A stretch of DNA of 64,000 bases from Nitrosomonadales bacterium (GTDB lineage Bacteria; Pseudomonadota; Gammaproteobacteria; Burkholderiales; Gallionellaceae): the NCBI GenBank assembly GCA_016208015.1, contig JACQYW010000013.1:1-64000 (forward strand). The letters run 5' to 3'. The notes under the pieces were generated by a model that was not told the origin of the DNA, made no database searches, and was given only the letters and a program-made list of their open reading frames with translations. The translations under genes were made by a program, and so were the position numbers. Below are positions 25,798-35,107 of the stretch, one piece after another (within the stretch, counting starts at the first letter, position 1; every line of letters begins with the position of its first letter).

Positions 25798-26865
25798 TCA
25801 CGGCTGTGGCGTCATCTTCACCCAGTCCTGATTGAAAGAAGGCGGAATGGCGCCGGCTCTCATTTCCGGACGACTGCCGATCGGACAATCCTGGCCATTG
25901 ATCTGATTGAACCATTCGCGGAAGCGCAGCAAGCTGGCCGGATTCATCACGCACGACTTCTGGCCGAAGGGATGGCCGAGCTGGAACAGCAGGTGTCCGA
26001 TCTCGTGCGCCAGATACGCCCCGGCCAACTCCGCGGCCAGCTCTTCTGAATAATCGCCGTCGCGCAACTGCCGGGTATTCTCGGAGGTGTCCGTGAACGG
26101 GAACGTGCTCATGAACACATACGAACTGTACTGGCTGTTGCGGCTGTATGAAGTCGTGCCCACTGTCACCCCGCCGCGGATGGCAGAGTGGATATCGACG
26201 CCGTAATACTCGGCGCTCGCGATGAACTGGTTGGTCAGCACCAGATCGTATTGCAGGTTGCCGTAACCCAGCGTGTCCCAGTAGACCCATTCGTTGTACG
26301 GCGACGCATCGATCACGGGCGTGCCGTCAGCCGCGGTGATATGACGCCAGTGTTCCAGCCGCTCAAGCATAATCGTCGACAGCGACTCGGACAGCGACAT
26401 CAGGTCTTTGGGGTGTGCATCCGGCAGATAGGGTGCCGCAAAGGTCAGTGCGTCTTCCAGTGACGTTTTGCGTTCCGTCAGTGTGTTGTGGATGCCCGCG
26501 GCCAGCATGTGCCTGTCGCCTTTGCCGGACTTGAAGTCGTAGATCGATTCGACGCGTGCCGCCCGTATCGACGGTGGGATCACCGCAAACAACTGGTCGA
26601 TCCCGGTCTCCGCAACATCCGTGAATTCGACATAGATGCCGAAGTGCTTCCACATGGTCAGTTGGGCCGAAGCCAGGACGATGCGCAGATGGTCCGGCGA
26701 GAAACGCGCAAGACGCGGATTGGTGGCGTGGGCGACGCGGAGCTTCACCACCGCCCCCGGCTTGATGGGGTCCACCGGCGCATTTTTCCAATCGCCGGTG
26801 GAGGTGGCCTTGCTGCAGCCGAGCAGCAGGATCGCTAGCGCGAGGCAGAAGCGTTTCATCGTCAC
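25798..26865 (-). CDS. Lipoprotein with metzincin-like protease motif
   Basis: 355 aa. The N terminus MTMKRFCLALAILLLGCSK is a lipoprotein signal with C17 as the lipidated residue. HEIGHLLFQLGH (287-298) gives a zinc motif HExxH with a third histidine seven residues on, and CVMNPAS (305-311) follows as a possible Met-turn, as in archaemetzincin-like proteins. The classical metzincin third His is six residues after the second, so this is one longer. It is likely an outer-membrane or periplasmic zinc protease of unknown substrate. Confidence 0.7.
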   Translation of the reverse strand: MTMKRFCLALAILLLGCSKATSTGDWKNAPVDPIKPGAVVKLRVAHATNPRLARFSPDHLRIVLASAQLTMWKHFGIYVEFTDVAETGIDQLFAVIPPSIRAARVESIYDFKSGKGDRHMLAAGIHNTLTERKTSLEDALTFAAPYLPDAHPKDLMSLSESLSTIMLERLEHWRHITAADGTPVIDASPYNEWVYWDTLGYGNLQYDLVLTNQFIASAEYYGVDIHSAIRGGVTVGTTSYSRNSQYSSYVFMSTFPFTDTSENTRQLRDGDYSEELAAELAGAYLAHEIGHLLFQLGHPFGQKSCVMNPASLLRFREWFNQINGQDCPIGSRPEMRAGAIPPSFNQDWVKMTPQP

Positions 26866-26875
26866 GCGGTTGCCG

Positions 26876-27025
26876 TTACAGTCCCAGAATGATCATCACC
26901 CCGGCCGCAGTGGCCAAGCCCGCCATGACCATGCCCATGCCCGAAAAACTGAAATGGAGCAGATGTGCCAGTCCGGTGAGGATGAGCCATGCGCCCAATA
27001 ACAGTACCCCGATGCTTCTCTTCAT
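26876..27025 (-). CDS. Small two-helix membrane protein
   Basis: 49 aa from the ATG at 27025, which has AAGGAGT upstream. Two hydrophobic helices, SIGVLLLGAWLILTGLAHLL and GMVMAGLATAAGVMIILGL, are joined by a short turn. It is close to the lipoprotein gene (10 bases) and probably co-transcribed. No function known. Confidence 0.75.
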   Translation of the reverse strand: MKRSIGVLLLGAWLILTGLAHLLHFSFSGMGMVMAGLATAAGVMIILGL

Positions 27026-27282
27026 TGTTGAGACTCCTTGCAAGTAGATTGTGATGTGCAGGCTTTGCTGTGAATTCAGATCAGCCCGGACGAAGTGTAA
27101 CGTTATCCGGTGGCGATGTTGAGTCGCAAATGGTGAAAGAGTTTGAACCCATACTCGCGTTCCACACGGAACGACCGATACCAATCAGATTGCCGTGCAT
27201 TCATCCGGTAATCATAGAGGCTCGCACCGTACCCGCCCAAAACCCCTCGGTCAATATGCCAAACGGTCTATATAGTTTCCTC

Positions 27283-27298
27283 TGGTCTTCAACTTGCT
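27283..27298 (+). promoter_or_regulatory. Candidate -24/-12 (sigma-54) promoter of modABC
   Basis: TGGTCTTCAACTTGCT keeps GG and TTGC at exact 12-base spacing but departs from consensus between them. It lies about 40 bases before modA. The rest of the gap 27026-27282 holds no gene, no perfect NifA site and no convincing ModE dyad. Confidence 0.45.
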
Positions 27299-27336
27299 TG
27301 TTATCATTGCATCCATTCCCAATGAAGGAGTCGATG

Positions 27337-28098
27337 ATGGATGTTTCCTTTCGCGGCCGTATCGCCGCAATGGTTTTGCTGGGTCTGTTGAGTTCGCCGG
27401 TGTGCGCCGGAGAAGTGCGCGTGGCTGTCGCGTCGAACTTTTCCGCACCGATGGAGCGCATCGCGGCGCTGTTCCAGAAGGAGAGCGGGCATGTACTGAC
27501 GGTCAACTTGGGTTCCAGCGGCAAGTTCTATTCGCAGATCAAGGGAGGAGCGCCGTTCGATGTCTTGCTGGCAGCGGACGAGGCGATTCCCAAAAAGCTG
27601 GTGCAGGAAGGTCTGGCGGACGGTGCCTCCCGTTTCAGCTATGCGGTGGGCAGGCTGGCGTTGTGGAGCGCGCAACCGGGTTTTGTGGATGACAAAGGGT
27701 TGGTGTTGAACAAGGGCAATTTCGAGAAGCTGGCGATCGCCGATCCCAAGCTCGCCCCGTATGGTGTGGCGGCGAAAGAGACACTGGAAAAACTGGTCAT
27801 GTGGAACGCGATGCAGCGCAAGCTGGTGAAGGGCGAGAACATCACCCAGACTTACCAGTTCGTTGCGACCGAGAATGCCGAACTGGGCTTCATCGCGCTG
27901 TCGCAGATCATGCACGACGGCAAGGTTAGTCACGGTTCGTGGTGGCTGGTGCCGTCCGAGATGCACAAACCGATCAAGCAGGGTGCGGTGCTGTTGACCG
28001 CGGCGAAGGATAAAGCGGCTTCGCAGGCGTTTCTGACATTCCTCAAGAACAAGCAGGCGGCAGCGATCATGCGTGGGTTCGGGTATGAGTTGCCTTGA
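27337..28098 (+). CDS. modA: ModA, periplasmic molybdate-binding protein
   Basis: 253 aa from the ATG at 27337, chosen because AAGGAG ends six bases upstream; ATGs at 27334 and 27322 are alternatives. A signal peptide (ending SPVCAG) is followed by the ModA pattern VRVAVASNFSAPMERIAALF, then NLGSSGKFYSQIKGGAPFDV and LLAADEAIPKKL. It delivers molybdate to ModBC, feeding FeMo-co synthesis. Confidence 0.95.
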   Translation: MDVSFRGRIAAMVLLGLLSSPVCAGEVRVAVASNFSAPMERIAALFQKESGHVLTVNLGSSGKFYSQIKGGAPFDVLLAADEAIPKKLVQEGLADGASRFSYAVGRLALWSAQPGFVDDKGLVLNKGNFEKLAIADPKLAPYGVAAKETLEKLVMWNAMQRKLVKGENITQTYQFVATENAELGFIALSQIMHDGKVSHGSWWLVPSEMHKPIKQGAVLLTAAKDKAASQAFLTFLKNKQAAAIMRGFGYELP

Positions 28099-28108
28099 TA
28101 TATCAATC

Positions 28109-28231
28109 CGTCATTCCGGCGCAGGCCGGAATCCAGTTGTTCGAACAGCACCGAGCGGCGGGACCATATCCGGCATTGTCCGCTACGCGGAATGTATATC
28201 CTGCTGGATTCCGGCCTGCGCCGGAATGACG
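28109..28231. repeat. Inverted-repeat element with 28-bp perfect arms, between modA and modB
   Basis: The arms 28109-28136 and 28204-28231 are exact reverse complements of 28 bases, each itself palindromic around CCGGCGCAGGCCGG. The 67-base centre contains CGGCGGGAC and TTGTCCGCTACGCGGAATG. A second copy with related arms and centre lies at 43527-43651. It looks like a small non-autonomous mobile unit. Confidence 0.88.
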
Positions 28232-28251
28232 TTATCTGTAGAGTTGGTGAA

Positions 28252-28944
28252 ATGATAGAAAGCGGACTAGCCCCCTCCGACCTCCAAGCCATCTGGCTCA
28301 CGCTCAAACTCGCGAGCGTGACCACGTTCCTGCTGCTGCTCATCGCCACGCCGCTGGCCTGGTGGCTGGCGCACAGCCGCCGCTGGTACAAGGGCATCGT
28401 CTCTGCGCTGGTGGCGCTGCCGCTGGTGCTACCGCCCACGGTGCTGGGTTTCTATCTGCTCTTGCTGATGGGGCCGCAGGGGGCGGTGGGTGAGCTGACC
28501 AAGGCATTGAACCTCGGCACGTTGCCATTCACTTTTGCCGGACTGGTGGTCGGCTCGGTGCTGTTCTCGCTGCCCTTTGCGGTGCAGCCGATCCAGAATG
28601 CGTTCGAATCTCTCGGCAAGCGTCCGCTGGAAGTGGCGGCGACGCTACGCGCGAATGCGTGGGACCGGTTCGTCAGCGTGGCATTGCCGCTGGCGCGTCC
28701 CGGTTTCCTTACCGCGACCATCCTGGCTTTTGCGCACACGGTCGGCGAGTTCGGCGTGGTGCTGATGCTGGGGGGCAATATAGACGGCGAAACGCGCGTG
28801 CTTTCCGTCGCTATCTACAGTCATGTCGAGGCGATGGAATACGCACCGGCACATCTGCTGGCGGGCGGCATGGTGCTGTTCTCGTTCGTCGTGCTGCTGG
28901 GGCTTTATCTGGCGAGCGGCAAATCGTGGCAGGTGCGCAAATGA
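28252..28944 (+). CDS. modB: ModB, molybdate ABC transporter permease
   Basis: 230 aa from the ATG at 28252; the frame upstream lies in the inverted repeat. Five or six membrane helices and the permease coupling motif [20 protein letters not shown], with [15 protein letters not shown] early and [16 protein letters not shown] typical of ModB. It overlaps modC by four bases. Confidence 0.95.
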   Translation: MIESGLAPSDLQAIWLTLKLASVTTFLLLLIATPLAWWLAHSRRWYKGIVSALVALPLVLPPTVLGFYLLLLMGPQGAVGELTKALNLGTLPFTFAGLVVGSVLFSLPFAVQPIQNAFESLGKRPLEVAATLRANAWDRFVSVALPLARPGFLTATILAFAHTVGEFGVVLMLGGNIDGETRVLSVAIYSHVEAMEYAPAHLLAGGMVLFSFVVLLGLYLASGKSWQVRK

Positions 28945-30014
28945 GCTGGATACGCGTGCACTTCAAGATGCAACTGGACAGCTTCGAGCTGGATGCCGCG
29001 TTCAGCGCGCCGCCGGTCGGCGTCACGGCGCTGTTCGGTCCGTCCGGCTCCGGCAAGACCACGCTGCTGCGCTGCATCGCCGGTCTGGAGCGCACCACCG
29101 GCTGGCTGCGTGTGAACGGCGAACCCTGGCAGGACGAGAAGATATTCATGCCGGTGCACCGTCGGCCATTGGGCTATGTGTTCCAGGAAGCCAGCCTGTT
29201 CCCGCACCTTTCGGTGCGCGCCAATCTGGAATACGGCTACAAACGCATCGCACCGTCCGAACGCAAAGTGAAACCGGAACAGGTGGTCGAATGGCTGGGA
29301 CTGGGTCGCCTCATCGAACGCAAGGACCCGGCGCAACTCTCGGGCGGCGAACGCCAGCGCGTCGCCATCGGCCGCGCGCTGCTCACCAGTCCGCGCATCC
29401 TGCTGATGGACGAACCGCTTTCCGCGCTCGACACCGGCAGCAAGCAGGAGATATTGCCGTATCTGGAGCGCCTGCACCGCGAATTGCAGATCCCGGTGTT
29501 TTACGTCAGTCATGCGCTGGATGAAGTGGCGCGGCTGGCCGACCATCTGGTGCTGCTCGACAAGGGCAAGGTCATCGCCAGCGGTGCGCTGCAGGAGACC
29601 CTGGCGCGCCTCGATCTGCCCACCGCGCATTTCGACGATGCGGGTACGGTGATCGAAGCAGCGGTGGCGCAGCACGACGAGAAATATCATCTGAGCAAAC
29701 TGGATTTCCCCGGCGGACATCTGTGGGTGGGCAAGGTGGAACAACCCTTCGGCACGGTGGTGCGCGCCCGCGTGCTGGCACGCGACGTGAGCATCGCCAC
29801 GCAGGCGCCGCAAGGTTCCAGCATCAACAACATCCTCAATGCGCGCATCGAAGAACTGATCGACGAAGGACCGGACAAGGTCGTCGTGCGCATGAAGATC
29901 GGGGAAACGCATAGGCTGCTGGCGCGCATCACGCGCCGCTCGCGCGATCATCTGGGGCTGGCTGTCGGGATGTATGTCTGCGCCCAGGTTAAAAGTGTGG
30001 CGTTGATGTCATGA
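28941..30014 (+). CDS. modC: ModC, molybdate ABC transporter ATPase
   Basis: 357 aa. Walker [10 protein letters not shown] (about 34-42), Q loop YVFQEASLF, signature [15 protein letters not shown], Walker [15 protein letters not shown] loop YVSHALDEV. The C-terminal third (about 290-355) is a molybdopterin-binding-like (MOP) domain with [12 protein letters not shown]. It energises molybdate import with ModB. Overlaps modB at the start and the acetyltransferase at the end, so the four genes are one operon. Confidence 0.96.
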   Translation: MSWIRVHFKMQLDSFELDAAFSAPPVGVTALFGPSGSGKTTLLRCIAGLERTTGWLRVNGEPWQDEKIFMPVHRRPLGYVFQEASLFPHLSVRANLEYGYKRIAPSERKVKPEQVVEWLGLGRLIERKDPAQLSGGERQRVAIGRALLTSPRILLMDEPLSALDTGSKQEILPYLERLHRELQIPVFYVSHALDEVARLADHLVLLDKGKVIASGALQETLARLDLPTAHFDDAGTVIEAAVAQHDEKYHLSKLDFPGGHLWVGKVEQPFGTVVRARVLARDVSIATQAPQGSSINNILNARIEELIDEGPDKVVVRMKIGETHRLLARITRRSRDHLGLAVGMYVCAQVKSVALMS

Positions 30015-30460
30015 CTATCAAGATCGATTTCGCCACTGCCGCCGATATGCCCCACCTCGTCGAACTGCTTGCCGAGCTATTCACACTGGAGAGCGACTTC
30101 ACCCCCGATCCGGCCAAGCAAATGCGCGGCCTGCTCACCATCCTCGACGAGCGTGAACTGGGCAGGCTGTTTGTGGTGCGCGTCGATGGCAAGGTGGTGG
30201 GCATGGCCAACGCGCTCATCACCATAAGCACGGCGGAAGGCGGCCGCGCCTTGTTGTTGGAGGATGTGATCATTCACCGCGACCACCGGGGTGGCGGGCT
30301 GGGGAAGAAACTGGTCGAGCATGTGCTGCACTGGGCCAAACTGCGCGGCATCGTTCGCGTCACTCTGCTGGCCGACCGCAACAACCAGCCGGCGCTGGAT
30401 TTCTACCACAGGCTTGGTTTTGGCGATTCGAATATGACGGTGTTGCGCAAGAAGCTGTAG
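30011..30460 (+). CDS. GNAT-family N-acetyltransferase
   Basis: 149 aa. The acetyl-CoA site appears as VIIHRDHRGGGLGKKLVEHVL (motif A, R/Q-x-x-G-x-G/A) and the C-terminal LDFYHRLGFGDSNM is usual for GNAT enzymes. It overlaps the modC stop (ATGA). Its substrate is unknown. Confidence 0.88.
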   Translation: MTIKIDFATAADMPHLVELLAELFTLESDFTPDPAKQMRGLLTILDERELGRLFVVRVDGKVVGMANALITISTAEGGRALLLEDVIIHRDHRGGGLGKKLVEHVLHWAKLRGIVRVTLLADRNNQPALDFYHRLGFGDSNMTVLRKKL

Positions 30461-30472
30461 CGCCACATTGTT

Positions 30473-30488
30473 TGTCGCAATCGCTACA
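30473..30488. promoter_or_regulatory. NifA upstream activator site of the lrv operon
   Basis: TGTCGCAATCGCTACA is a perfect TGT-N10-ACA site, 90 bases upstream of the -24 element at 30563. It starts just after the acetyltransferase stop. Confidence 0.88.
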
Positions 30489-30562
30489 AAACCGCCACAT
30501 TCCCCTCCCGGGTTGCATCCACCACCCCCGCCGTTACTGGCATTGCAGCCGCATCGCCGTTT

Positions 30563-30578
30563 TGGCACGGTGGTTGCT
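30563..30578 (+). promoter_or_regulatory. -24/-12 (sigma-54) promoter of the lrv operon
   Basis: TGGCACGGTGGTTGCT matches the consensus in both elements with 12-base spacing, 48 bases before the ATG. Confidence 0.92.
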
Positions 30579-30626
30579 CATCTATTCCGCAGGAACATTG
30601 CGGAGTCACCATTGAAGGTCTTGAAC

Positions 30627-31394
30627 ATGCCGGAACGTCATCCCGGGGCGACGCCGTTGACAGAGGTCGCGCTGGCCGATTGCTCGGCCTGCCCGCATCG
30701 CGCATTGCTTGAAAAAGGCCGCTGCGAGCCGGGCGATGTCTGCGTGACGGCGCAGAGCGGGCGCCAGATCGATCGCTTCCTGCGGCGTAATCCGCAGTTC
30801 GCCGAGGATTATCTGAACGATGGCTTCTGGGAACGGCGCGCCATCGCCGCGCGCTATGCCCCGCTGGGGGTAGTGCGATTGTTGCCGATGGATGCGGACG
30901 AAGTGGTGCGCCGGGTGGTGGTGAGCCGTGTGCCGGTCGATGAACTGGAGGACTATCTGCGCGACCCGGACCGCGAGGTGCGCATGACGGTGGCTAACCG
31001 TCTCGCACCTGAGCATCTGAATGCGCTCATCGGTGACGAGGATTACCTCGTGCGTCTGCAGGTGGCGAAACGTCTGCCGCACGGGCAGTTGCGGCGCATG
31101 ACCGACGACGAGGACAGGGAAGTGCGCAAGGAAGTGGCGCGGCGATTGCCGCCCTTCGCCTTGAGCCTGATGATGAAAGATGCCGATGCGGACGTACGCC
31201 GCATCGTCGCTGCACGCCTGTTGCCGGACGACGCAGCGAAGATGCTGGCGGACGCGGACTGGGTGGTGCGTCTGGAAGCGGTGCAGCGCGCGCCGCTGGA
31301 ATCCATCGCCGAACTGGTGGATGACGTAGAAGCGGACGTGAGTGCGGCAGTACGCAAACGATTGAATGACTTCTTGTTGGGGGAGGATAAATGA
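30627..31394 (+). CDS. LRV-type protein with N-terminal Fe-S cluster
   Basis: 255 aa from the ATG at 30627. The N terminus has ADCSACPHRALLEKGRCEPGDVC, given by ends C-x2-C and C-x5-C, which matches the [4Fe-4S] module of leucine-rich-variant proteins. About eight helical repeats of 24 residues follow, each with a D-x-D/E-x-x-VR core (DPDREVRMTVANRL, DEDYLVRLQVAKRL, DEDREVRKEVARRL, DADADVRRIVAARL). The A. vinelandii nif region carries an lrv gene of this kind. The role is unknown. Stop overlaps the next start as ATGA. Confidence 0.88.
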   Translation: MPERHPGATPLTEVALADCSACPHRALLEKGRCEPGDVCVTAQSGRQIDRFLRRNPQFAEDYLNDGFWERRAIAARYAPLGVVRLLPMDADEVVRRVVVSRVPVDELEDYLRDPDREVRMTVANRLAPEHLNALIGDEDYLVRLQVAKRLPHGQLRRMTDDEDREVRKEVARRLPPFALSLMMKDADADVRRIVAARLLPDDAAKMLADADWVVRLEAVQRAPLESIAELVDDVEADVSAAVRKRLNDFLLGEDK

Positions 31395-32356
31395 GTATCT
31401 ACACACCTGATGAAACGATGATGCGCAAACTGGCCGGCGAGATCGAGGCGATACCGCCGCGCCCGCACCACAGTGCATTGCTGGAGATCGTGAACCGCAT
31501 GCTCCCCGGTTTCACTTTCCGCTACGCGTTGAATCGCGGCGGCTGGTATCGCCCCGGCGGCATCATCAACGCCGACGGCAAGCGTTATGCGGATAACATC
31601 GAGGCATGGGCGAAGTCCAGTCTGGACGCGTGCGGCGGCGACATGGGCGAGCTGGTCGAACGTTATGCGGCCAGCAATCTGCAGGTGACGCGCCATTCCG
31701 GACGCACGCATTATTTCGTCGCGGCCTATGGCCCGGCCGCCGCGGATTTTCTGCAACTCGAAGTGGAAGAATTACAGGAGGTGCTGGATCGTAAATTGTT
31801 CGATGCGGATAACCTGCCCGAGGACCTGCAGGAACTCATCGAGCCCCTGAGCCCGTGCGCGCTGGAACCGCAAGCCGTCGATGCGCCGCGCTACCAGTTC
31901 CGCCGTCTGGTCGATGTGCGCCAGACCATCGCCCGCGCCGCCTCGCCCGAAGCACGCGATACCGGATTGCCGCGCTTGCTCAACGAATGGATACACAGCA
32001 GCGCTGCCGCGCGCGGGCACTTCAGCGACCATTGGGTGGTCGCGCTGCGCGAACATCAGGATCGCTACCGCAATCCGCAGCTCTCGGTTTCGCTGGTGTC
32101 GCGGCATGCGCGCGAGCTCAAACCGTTCCCGTGGAACAGCGAACTTTCCGGCATCGAGATGTCCGCGCAGTTGCAATCCTTTGACCGTGCCGCCGGATAT
32201 CCCTCGGCCTGGTACGCGCATCTGGTCGCCGGCACCATCACCCCGCCCAAAGTCGCCTATGCCGTGGCGCGCGATCTGGAAGCCGGGTTCAGTTACCTGC
32301 CGGAGACGGAAGCCGCACTGGTGAAGAAATGGGTGGCGGCACCGTACTCGGTCTAG
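31391..32356 (+). CDS. Conserved nif-associated hypothetical protein, 321 aa
   Basis: A soluble protein with no domain I can name. The N-terminal part has PGFTFRYALNRGGWYRPGG and the middle a helical region with PEDLQELIEPLSPCALEP. It overlaps the lrv-type gene, so the two are translated together from the NifA-dependent promoter at 30563. No metal or nucleotide motif is visible. It probably works with the LRV protein. Confidence 0.75.
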   Translation: MSIYTPDETMMRKLAGEIEAIPPRPHHSALLEIVNRMLPGFTFRYALNRGGWYRPGGIINADGKRYADNIEAWAKSSLDACGGDMGELVERYAASNLQVTRHSGRTHYFVAAYGPAAADFLQLEVEELQEVLDRKLFDADNLPEDLQELIEPLSPCALEPQAVDAPRYQFRRLVDVRQTIARAASPEARDTGLPRLLNEWIHSSAAARGHFSDHWVVALREHQDRYRNPQLSVSLVSRHARELKPFPWNSELSGIEMSAQLQSFDRAAGYPSAWYAHLVAGTITPPKVAYAVARDLEAGFSYLPETEAALVKKWVAAPYSV

Positions 32357-32374
32357 GAGTTCGGGCGGTATGTG

Positions 32375-32860
32375 TTACTTGCGGTTGGCAAAGAGCGCGT
32401 CGTAGCCCGAGGCCGAGAATCCCTGAATACTTTGACCTGCCGCGATGAGCAAGGGAACACCACTGCCTCCGCCGGCCTCGGCGAATGCCGCCATCCCGCT
32501 GCGGGTGTCGATGTCGATCTCCTGGAAAGCGATGCCCCTGGCCGACAGGTAAGCCTTGGCCTGCTTGCAGTAGCCGCACCAGGGGGCCGTGAACAATACG
32601 ACCGAGCCCGTTCGGGCGGGCGCTGCCACTTTCTTTTTGCGCAACTGCTCGACATAGGAATAGGTCGATGCGGGCAGCGCGGTGTTCGGCAGACTGCCAG
32701 ACCTGATCGTCTTCTCAATTCGATCTTCCGCAGGCGGCTTGTCGCTGTAGGTGATCTTGCCATCCTTGCCGACGGATTTGTACAGCGTCTCGGCGACAAC
32801 GGGCGTGGTGGCGAGCGCGCTGCAGAGCAGGAATATTGTCAGGATATTCATTTGTCTCAT
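32375..32860 (-). CDS. Exported DUF4124 protein with glutaredoxin-like domain
   Basis: 161 aa. A signal peptide (ending TPVVAET) is followed by a DUF4124 segment (LYKSVGKDGKITYSDKPP) and a thioredoxin-fold domain with FTAPWCGYCKQAKAYL and SGVPLLI (cis-Pro). It is probably a periplasmic thiol-disulfide protein. An inner ATG at 32851 is possible. It converges on the preceding operon with an 18-base gap. Confidence 0.85.
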   Translation of the reverse strand: MRQMNILTIFLLCSALATTPVVAETLYKSVGKDGKITYSDKPPAEDRIEKTIRSGSLPNTALPASTYSYVEQLRKKKVAAPARTGSVVLFTAPWCGYCKQAKAYLSARGIAFQEIDIDTRSGMAAFAEAGGGSGVPLLIAAGQSIQGFSASGYDALFANRK

Positions 32861-32892
32861 CTGTGCTCTAACGTGGTGCCAAGGTGGCAGAG

Positions 32893-33234
32893 TTAGATAT
32901 ATGGATGAATCAGAAGGTAGCCTGCCAAGGGAATCAATGCAAAGAGCATTACAACGCCGAGACAGCCTGACCGAGAGTTGTCTCGAGACGGGAACCGCTC
33001 ACGCTCATGGCGTGGGAGGGTCTGAAGCCACTTGGCATGGCAAGCTTGGCAGAAGAACTTGGCCTTGTTGTTACGCCACGCCTCTATAGTTCGTTCGTTA
33101 TGGAAGGAGGTTGTGCCGCAGCGTGCGCACTTGAAGTATTTCTCCTTGGGTTCGCGTTTTGGAAGCAGCTTGCTCACCAAGGAAAGCACAACAATGCTCA
33201 CAATAACAATTCCGAAGATAATTTCCGGAGACAT
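32893..33234 (-). CDS. Small membrane protein with zinc-ribbon pair
   Basis: 113 aa from the ATG at 33234. One membrane helix at each end (PEIIFGIVIVSIVVLSLVS and GCLGVVMLFALIPLAGYLL) flanks a soluble part with CARC and CQAC pairs, likely binding zinc. The function is not known. The 190 bases upstream hold no other gene. Confidence 0.7.
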   Translation of the reverse strand: MSPEIIFGIVIVSIVVLSLVSKLLPKREPKEKYFKCARCGTTSFHNERTIEAWRNNKAKFFCQACHAKWLQTLPRHERERFPSRDNSRSGCLGVVMLFALIPLAGYLLIHPYI

Positions 33235-33426
33235 TTTGTTCCCTGTGTTAATGAGAAATGGATACTTAACATACCGGGCGATCTTATCGAAAGATTCGGT
33301 TAAAGATTGCCGCCCCGCGGACATTACCCGACTACGAAACGCATAACAATATGCCGTTTGGCCTAGACATCATCGGCGGGCGACAGGTGTTGCCCCGTTC
33401 GCGGAATTTGTTGTGTACGGCGGCCT

Positions 33427-33442
33427 TGTCGGGTTTGCTACA
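33427..33442. promoter_or_regulatory. NifA upstream activator site of nifEN
   Basis: TGTCGGGTTTGCTACA is a perfect TGT-N10-ACA site, 60 bases upstream of the -24 element at 33486. It differs from the rnf site at only two positions. Confidence 0.9.
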
Positions 33443-33485
33443 AGACATTCGTTCATAAATTCCATTGAAATCAGTCCGCTGTCTC

Positions 33486-33501
33486 TGGCACGGCCCTTGC
33501 G
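33486..33501 (+). promoter_or_regulatory. -24/-12 (sigma-54) promoter of the nifENX operon
   Basis: TGGCACGGCCCTTGCG, consensus match with 12-base spacing, 34 bases before the nifE ATG. Confidence 0.94.
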
Positions 33502-33535
33502 AATACAAGGGCGTCAATCATCGTGAGCCATTGCC

Positions 33536-34942
33536 ATGCAAGCCAAGGACATCGCCGAACTACTGAACGAACCGGCCTGCGCGCATAACAAGAAGGAGAA
33601 ATCCGGTTGTGCGCGCCCCAAGCCGGGCGCGACAGCGGGCGGCTGCTCATTCGACGGCGCGCAGATCGCGCTGCTGCCCATCGCCGATGTGGCGCACATC
33701 GTCCACGGGCCTATCGCCTGCGCGGGCAGTTCCTGGGACAACCGCGGCACACGCTCATCCGGGCCGACTTTGTACCGCATCGGTATGACCACCGACCTCA
33801 CCGAGCAGGACGTCATCATGGGGCGCGGCGAGAAACGCCTGTTCCATGCGATCAAACAAGCGGTCGACAGTTACGCACCCAAGGCCGTGTTCGTCTACAA
33901 CACCTGCGTGCCCGCGCTCACCGGCGACGATATCGGCGCGGTATGCAAGGCCGCCGCCGAGAAGGTCGGCGTGCCGGTGGTGCCGGTGGACTGCGCCGGT
34001 TTCTACGGCACCAAGAATCTCGGCAACCGCATCGCGGGCGAAGCGATGTTCAAGTATGTGGTGGGCACGGCGGAACCGTTGCCGGTGCCCGCCGAGGCGC
34101 AGCGTCCCGGCATCACCGTGCACGATGTGAACCTGATCGGCGAATACAACATCGCGGGCGAATTCTGGAACGTGCTGCCGCTGTTCGACGAACTCGGCCT
34201 GCGCATCCTGTGCACCCTCTCCGGCGATGCGCGCTTCCACGATGTGCAGACCATGCACCGCGCCGAGGCCAACATGGTGGTGTGCGCCAAGGCGCTGCTC
34301 AACGTGGCGCGCAAACTGCAGACCGATTACAAGACCCCGTTCTTCGAGGGCAGTTTCTACGGTGTCACCGACACCTCGATGGCCTTCCGCGAATTCGCCA
34401 AACTGCTCAACGACCCGTCGCTGACCGAACGCACCGAAGCGCTCATCGCGCGCGAGGAAGCGAAGATCAACGCCGCGCTCGATCCCTGGCGCGAAAGATT
34501 GCGCGGCAAGCGTGTGCTGCTCTACACCGGCGGGGTGAAGTCGTGGTCCATCGTCTCCGCGCTGCAGGACCTCGGCATGGACGTGGTCGCCACCGGCACC
34601 AGCAAATCCACCGAGGAAGACAAGGCGCGCATCCGCGAGATCATGGGCGACAAGACCAAGATGATCACCGACGGCAGCCCCAAGGCGCTGCTCGGCGTGG
34701 TGAAGGAATACCAGGCCGACATCCTCATCGCCGGCGGCCGCAACATGTACACAGCATTGAAGGCGCGCATCCCTTTCCTCGACATCAACCAGGAACGCGA
34801 ATTCGGTTACGAGGGTTACAGCGGCATGGTCGAACTGGCACGCCAGTTGGCGCTGACGATACAGAGTCCGGTGTGGTCGTCGGTGCGCAAGCCGTCGCCG
34901 TGGGCGAAGACTTCGGTGCCGGGAATCGAGTTGGGGGCGTGA
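33536..34942 (+). CDS. nifE: NifE, FeMo-co scaffold alpha subunit
   Basis: 468 aa. Cluster cysteines C37 (GGCSFDG), C62 (IACAGSS), C124 ([12 protein letters not shown]) and the L-cluster ligand position C250 (VVCAKALLN) are all at their usual positions. The C-terminal half has [20 protein letters not shown]. With NifN it forms the scaffold on which the NifB cluster is converted to FeMo-co. First gene of the operon under NifA. Confidence 0.98.
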   Translation: MQAKDIAELLNEPACAHNKKEKSGCARPKPGATAGGCSFDGAQIALLPIADVAHIVHGPIACAGSSWDNRGTRSSGPTLYRIGMTTDLTEQDVIMGRGEKRLFHAIKQAVDSYAPKAVFVYNTCVPALTGDDIGAVCKAAAEKVGVPVVPVDCAGFYGTKNLGNRIAGEAMFKYVVGTAEPLPVPAEAQRPGITVHDVNLIGEYNIAGEFWNVLPLFDELGLRILCTLSGDARFHDVQTMHRAEANMVVCAKALLNVARKLQTDYKTPFFEGSFYGVTDTSMAFREFAKLLNDPSLTERTEALIAREEAKINAALDPWRERLRGKRVLLYTGGVKSWSIVSALQDLGMDVVATGTSKSTEEDKARIREIMGDKTKMITDGSPKALLGVVKEYQADILIAGGRNMYTALKARIPFLDINQEREFGYEGYSGMVELARQLALTIQSPVWSSVRKPSPWAKTSVPGIELGA

Positions 34943-34982
34943 TGATGAGAACGAATGCGCAGATGATTAATCCAGCCGAGCA

Positions 34983-35093
34983 GTTCCTTCCCCCATGCAG
35001 GGGGAAGGTTAGGATGGGGGTAGAACAGTTGAGTGTCAGCGACTCTACCCCCTCCCTAGCCCTCCCCCTGCAAGGGGGAGGGGATGCACGGGC
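34983..35093. repeat. Composite palindromic repeat between nifE and nifN
   Basis: Starts CAGTTCCTTCCCCCATGCAG and ends CCCCCTGCAAGGGGGAGGGG; the two halves form a long imperfect hairpin. Its reverse complement matches the segment at 40464-40625 inside the nitroreductase gene, including AGGGAGGGGGT and CCCCCATCCTA stretches. Confidence 0.82.
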
Positions 35094-35107
35094 GGAAGGA
35101 GCACACC

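Noticed and set aside
27095..27290. Possible ModE box near AACGTTATCC and CGGTCTATATAG upstream of modA
   Set aside because: Only half-matches to the ModE operator are present and they are not arranged as a dyad.
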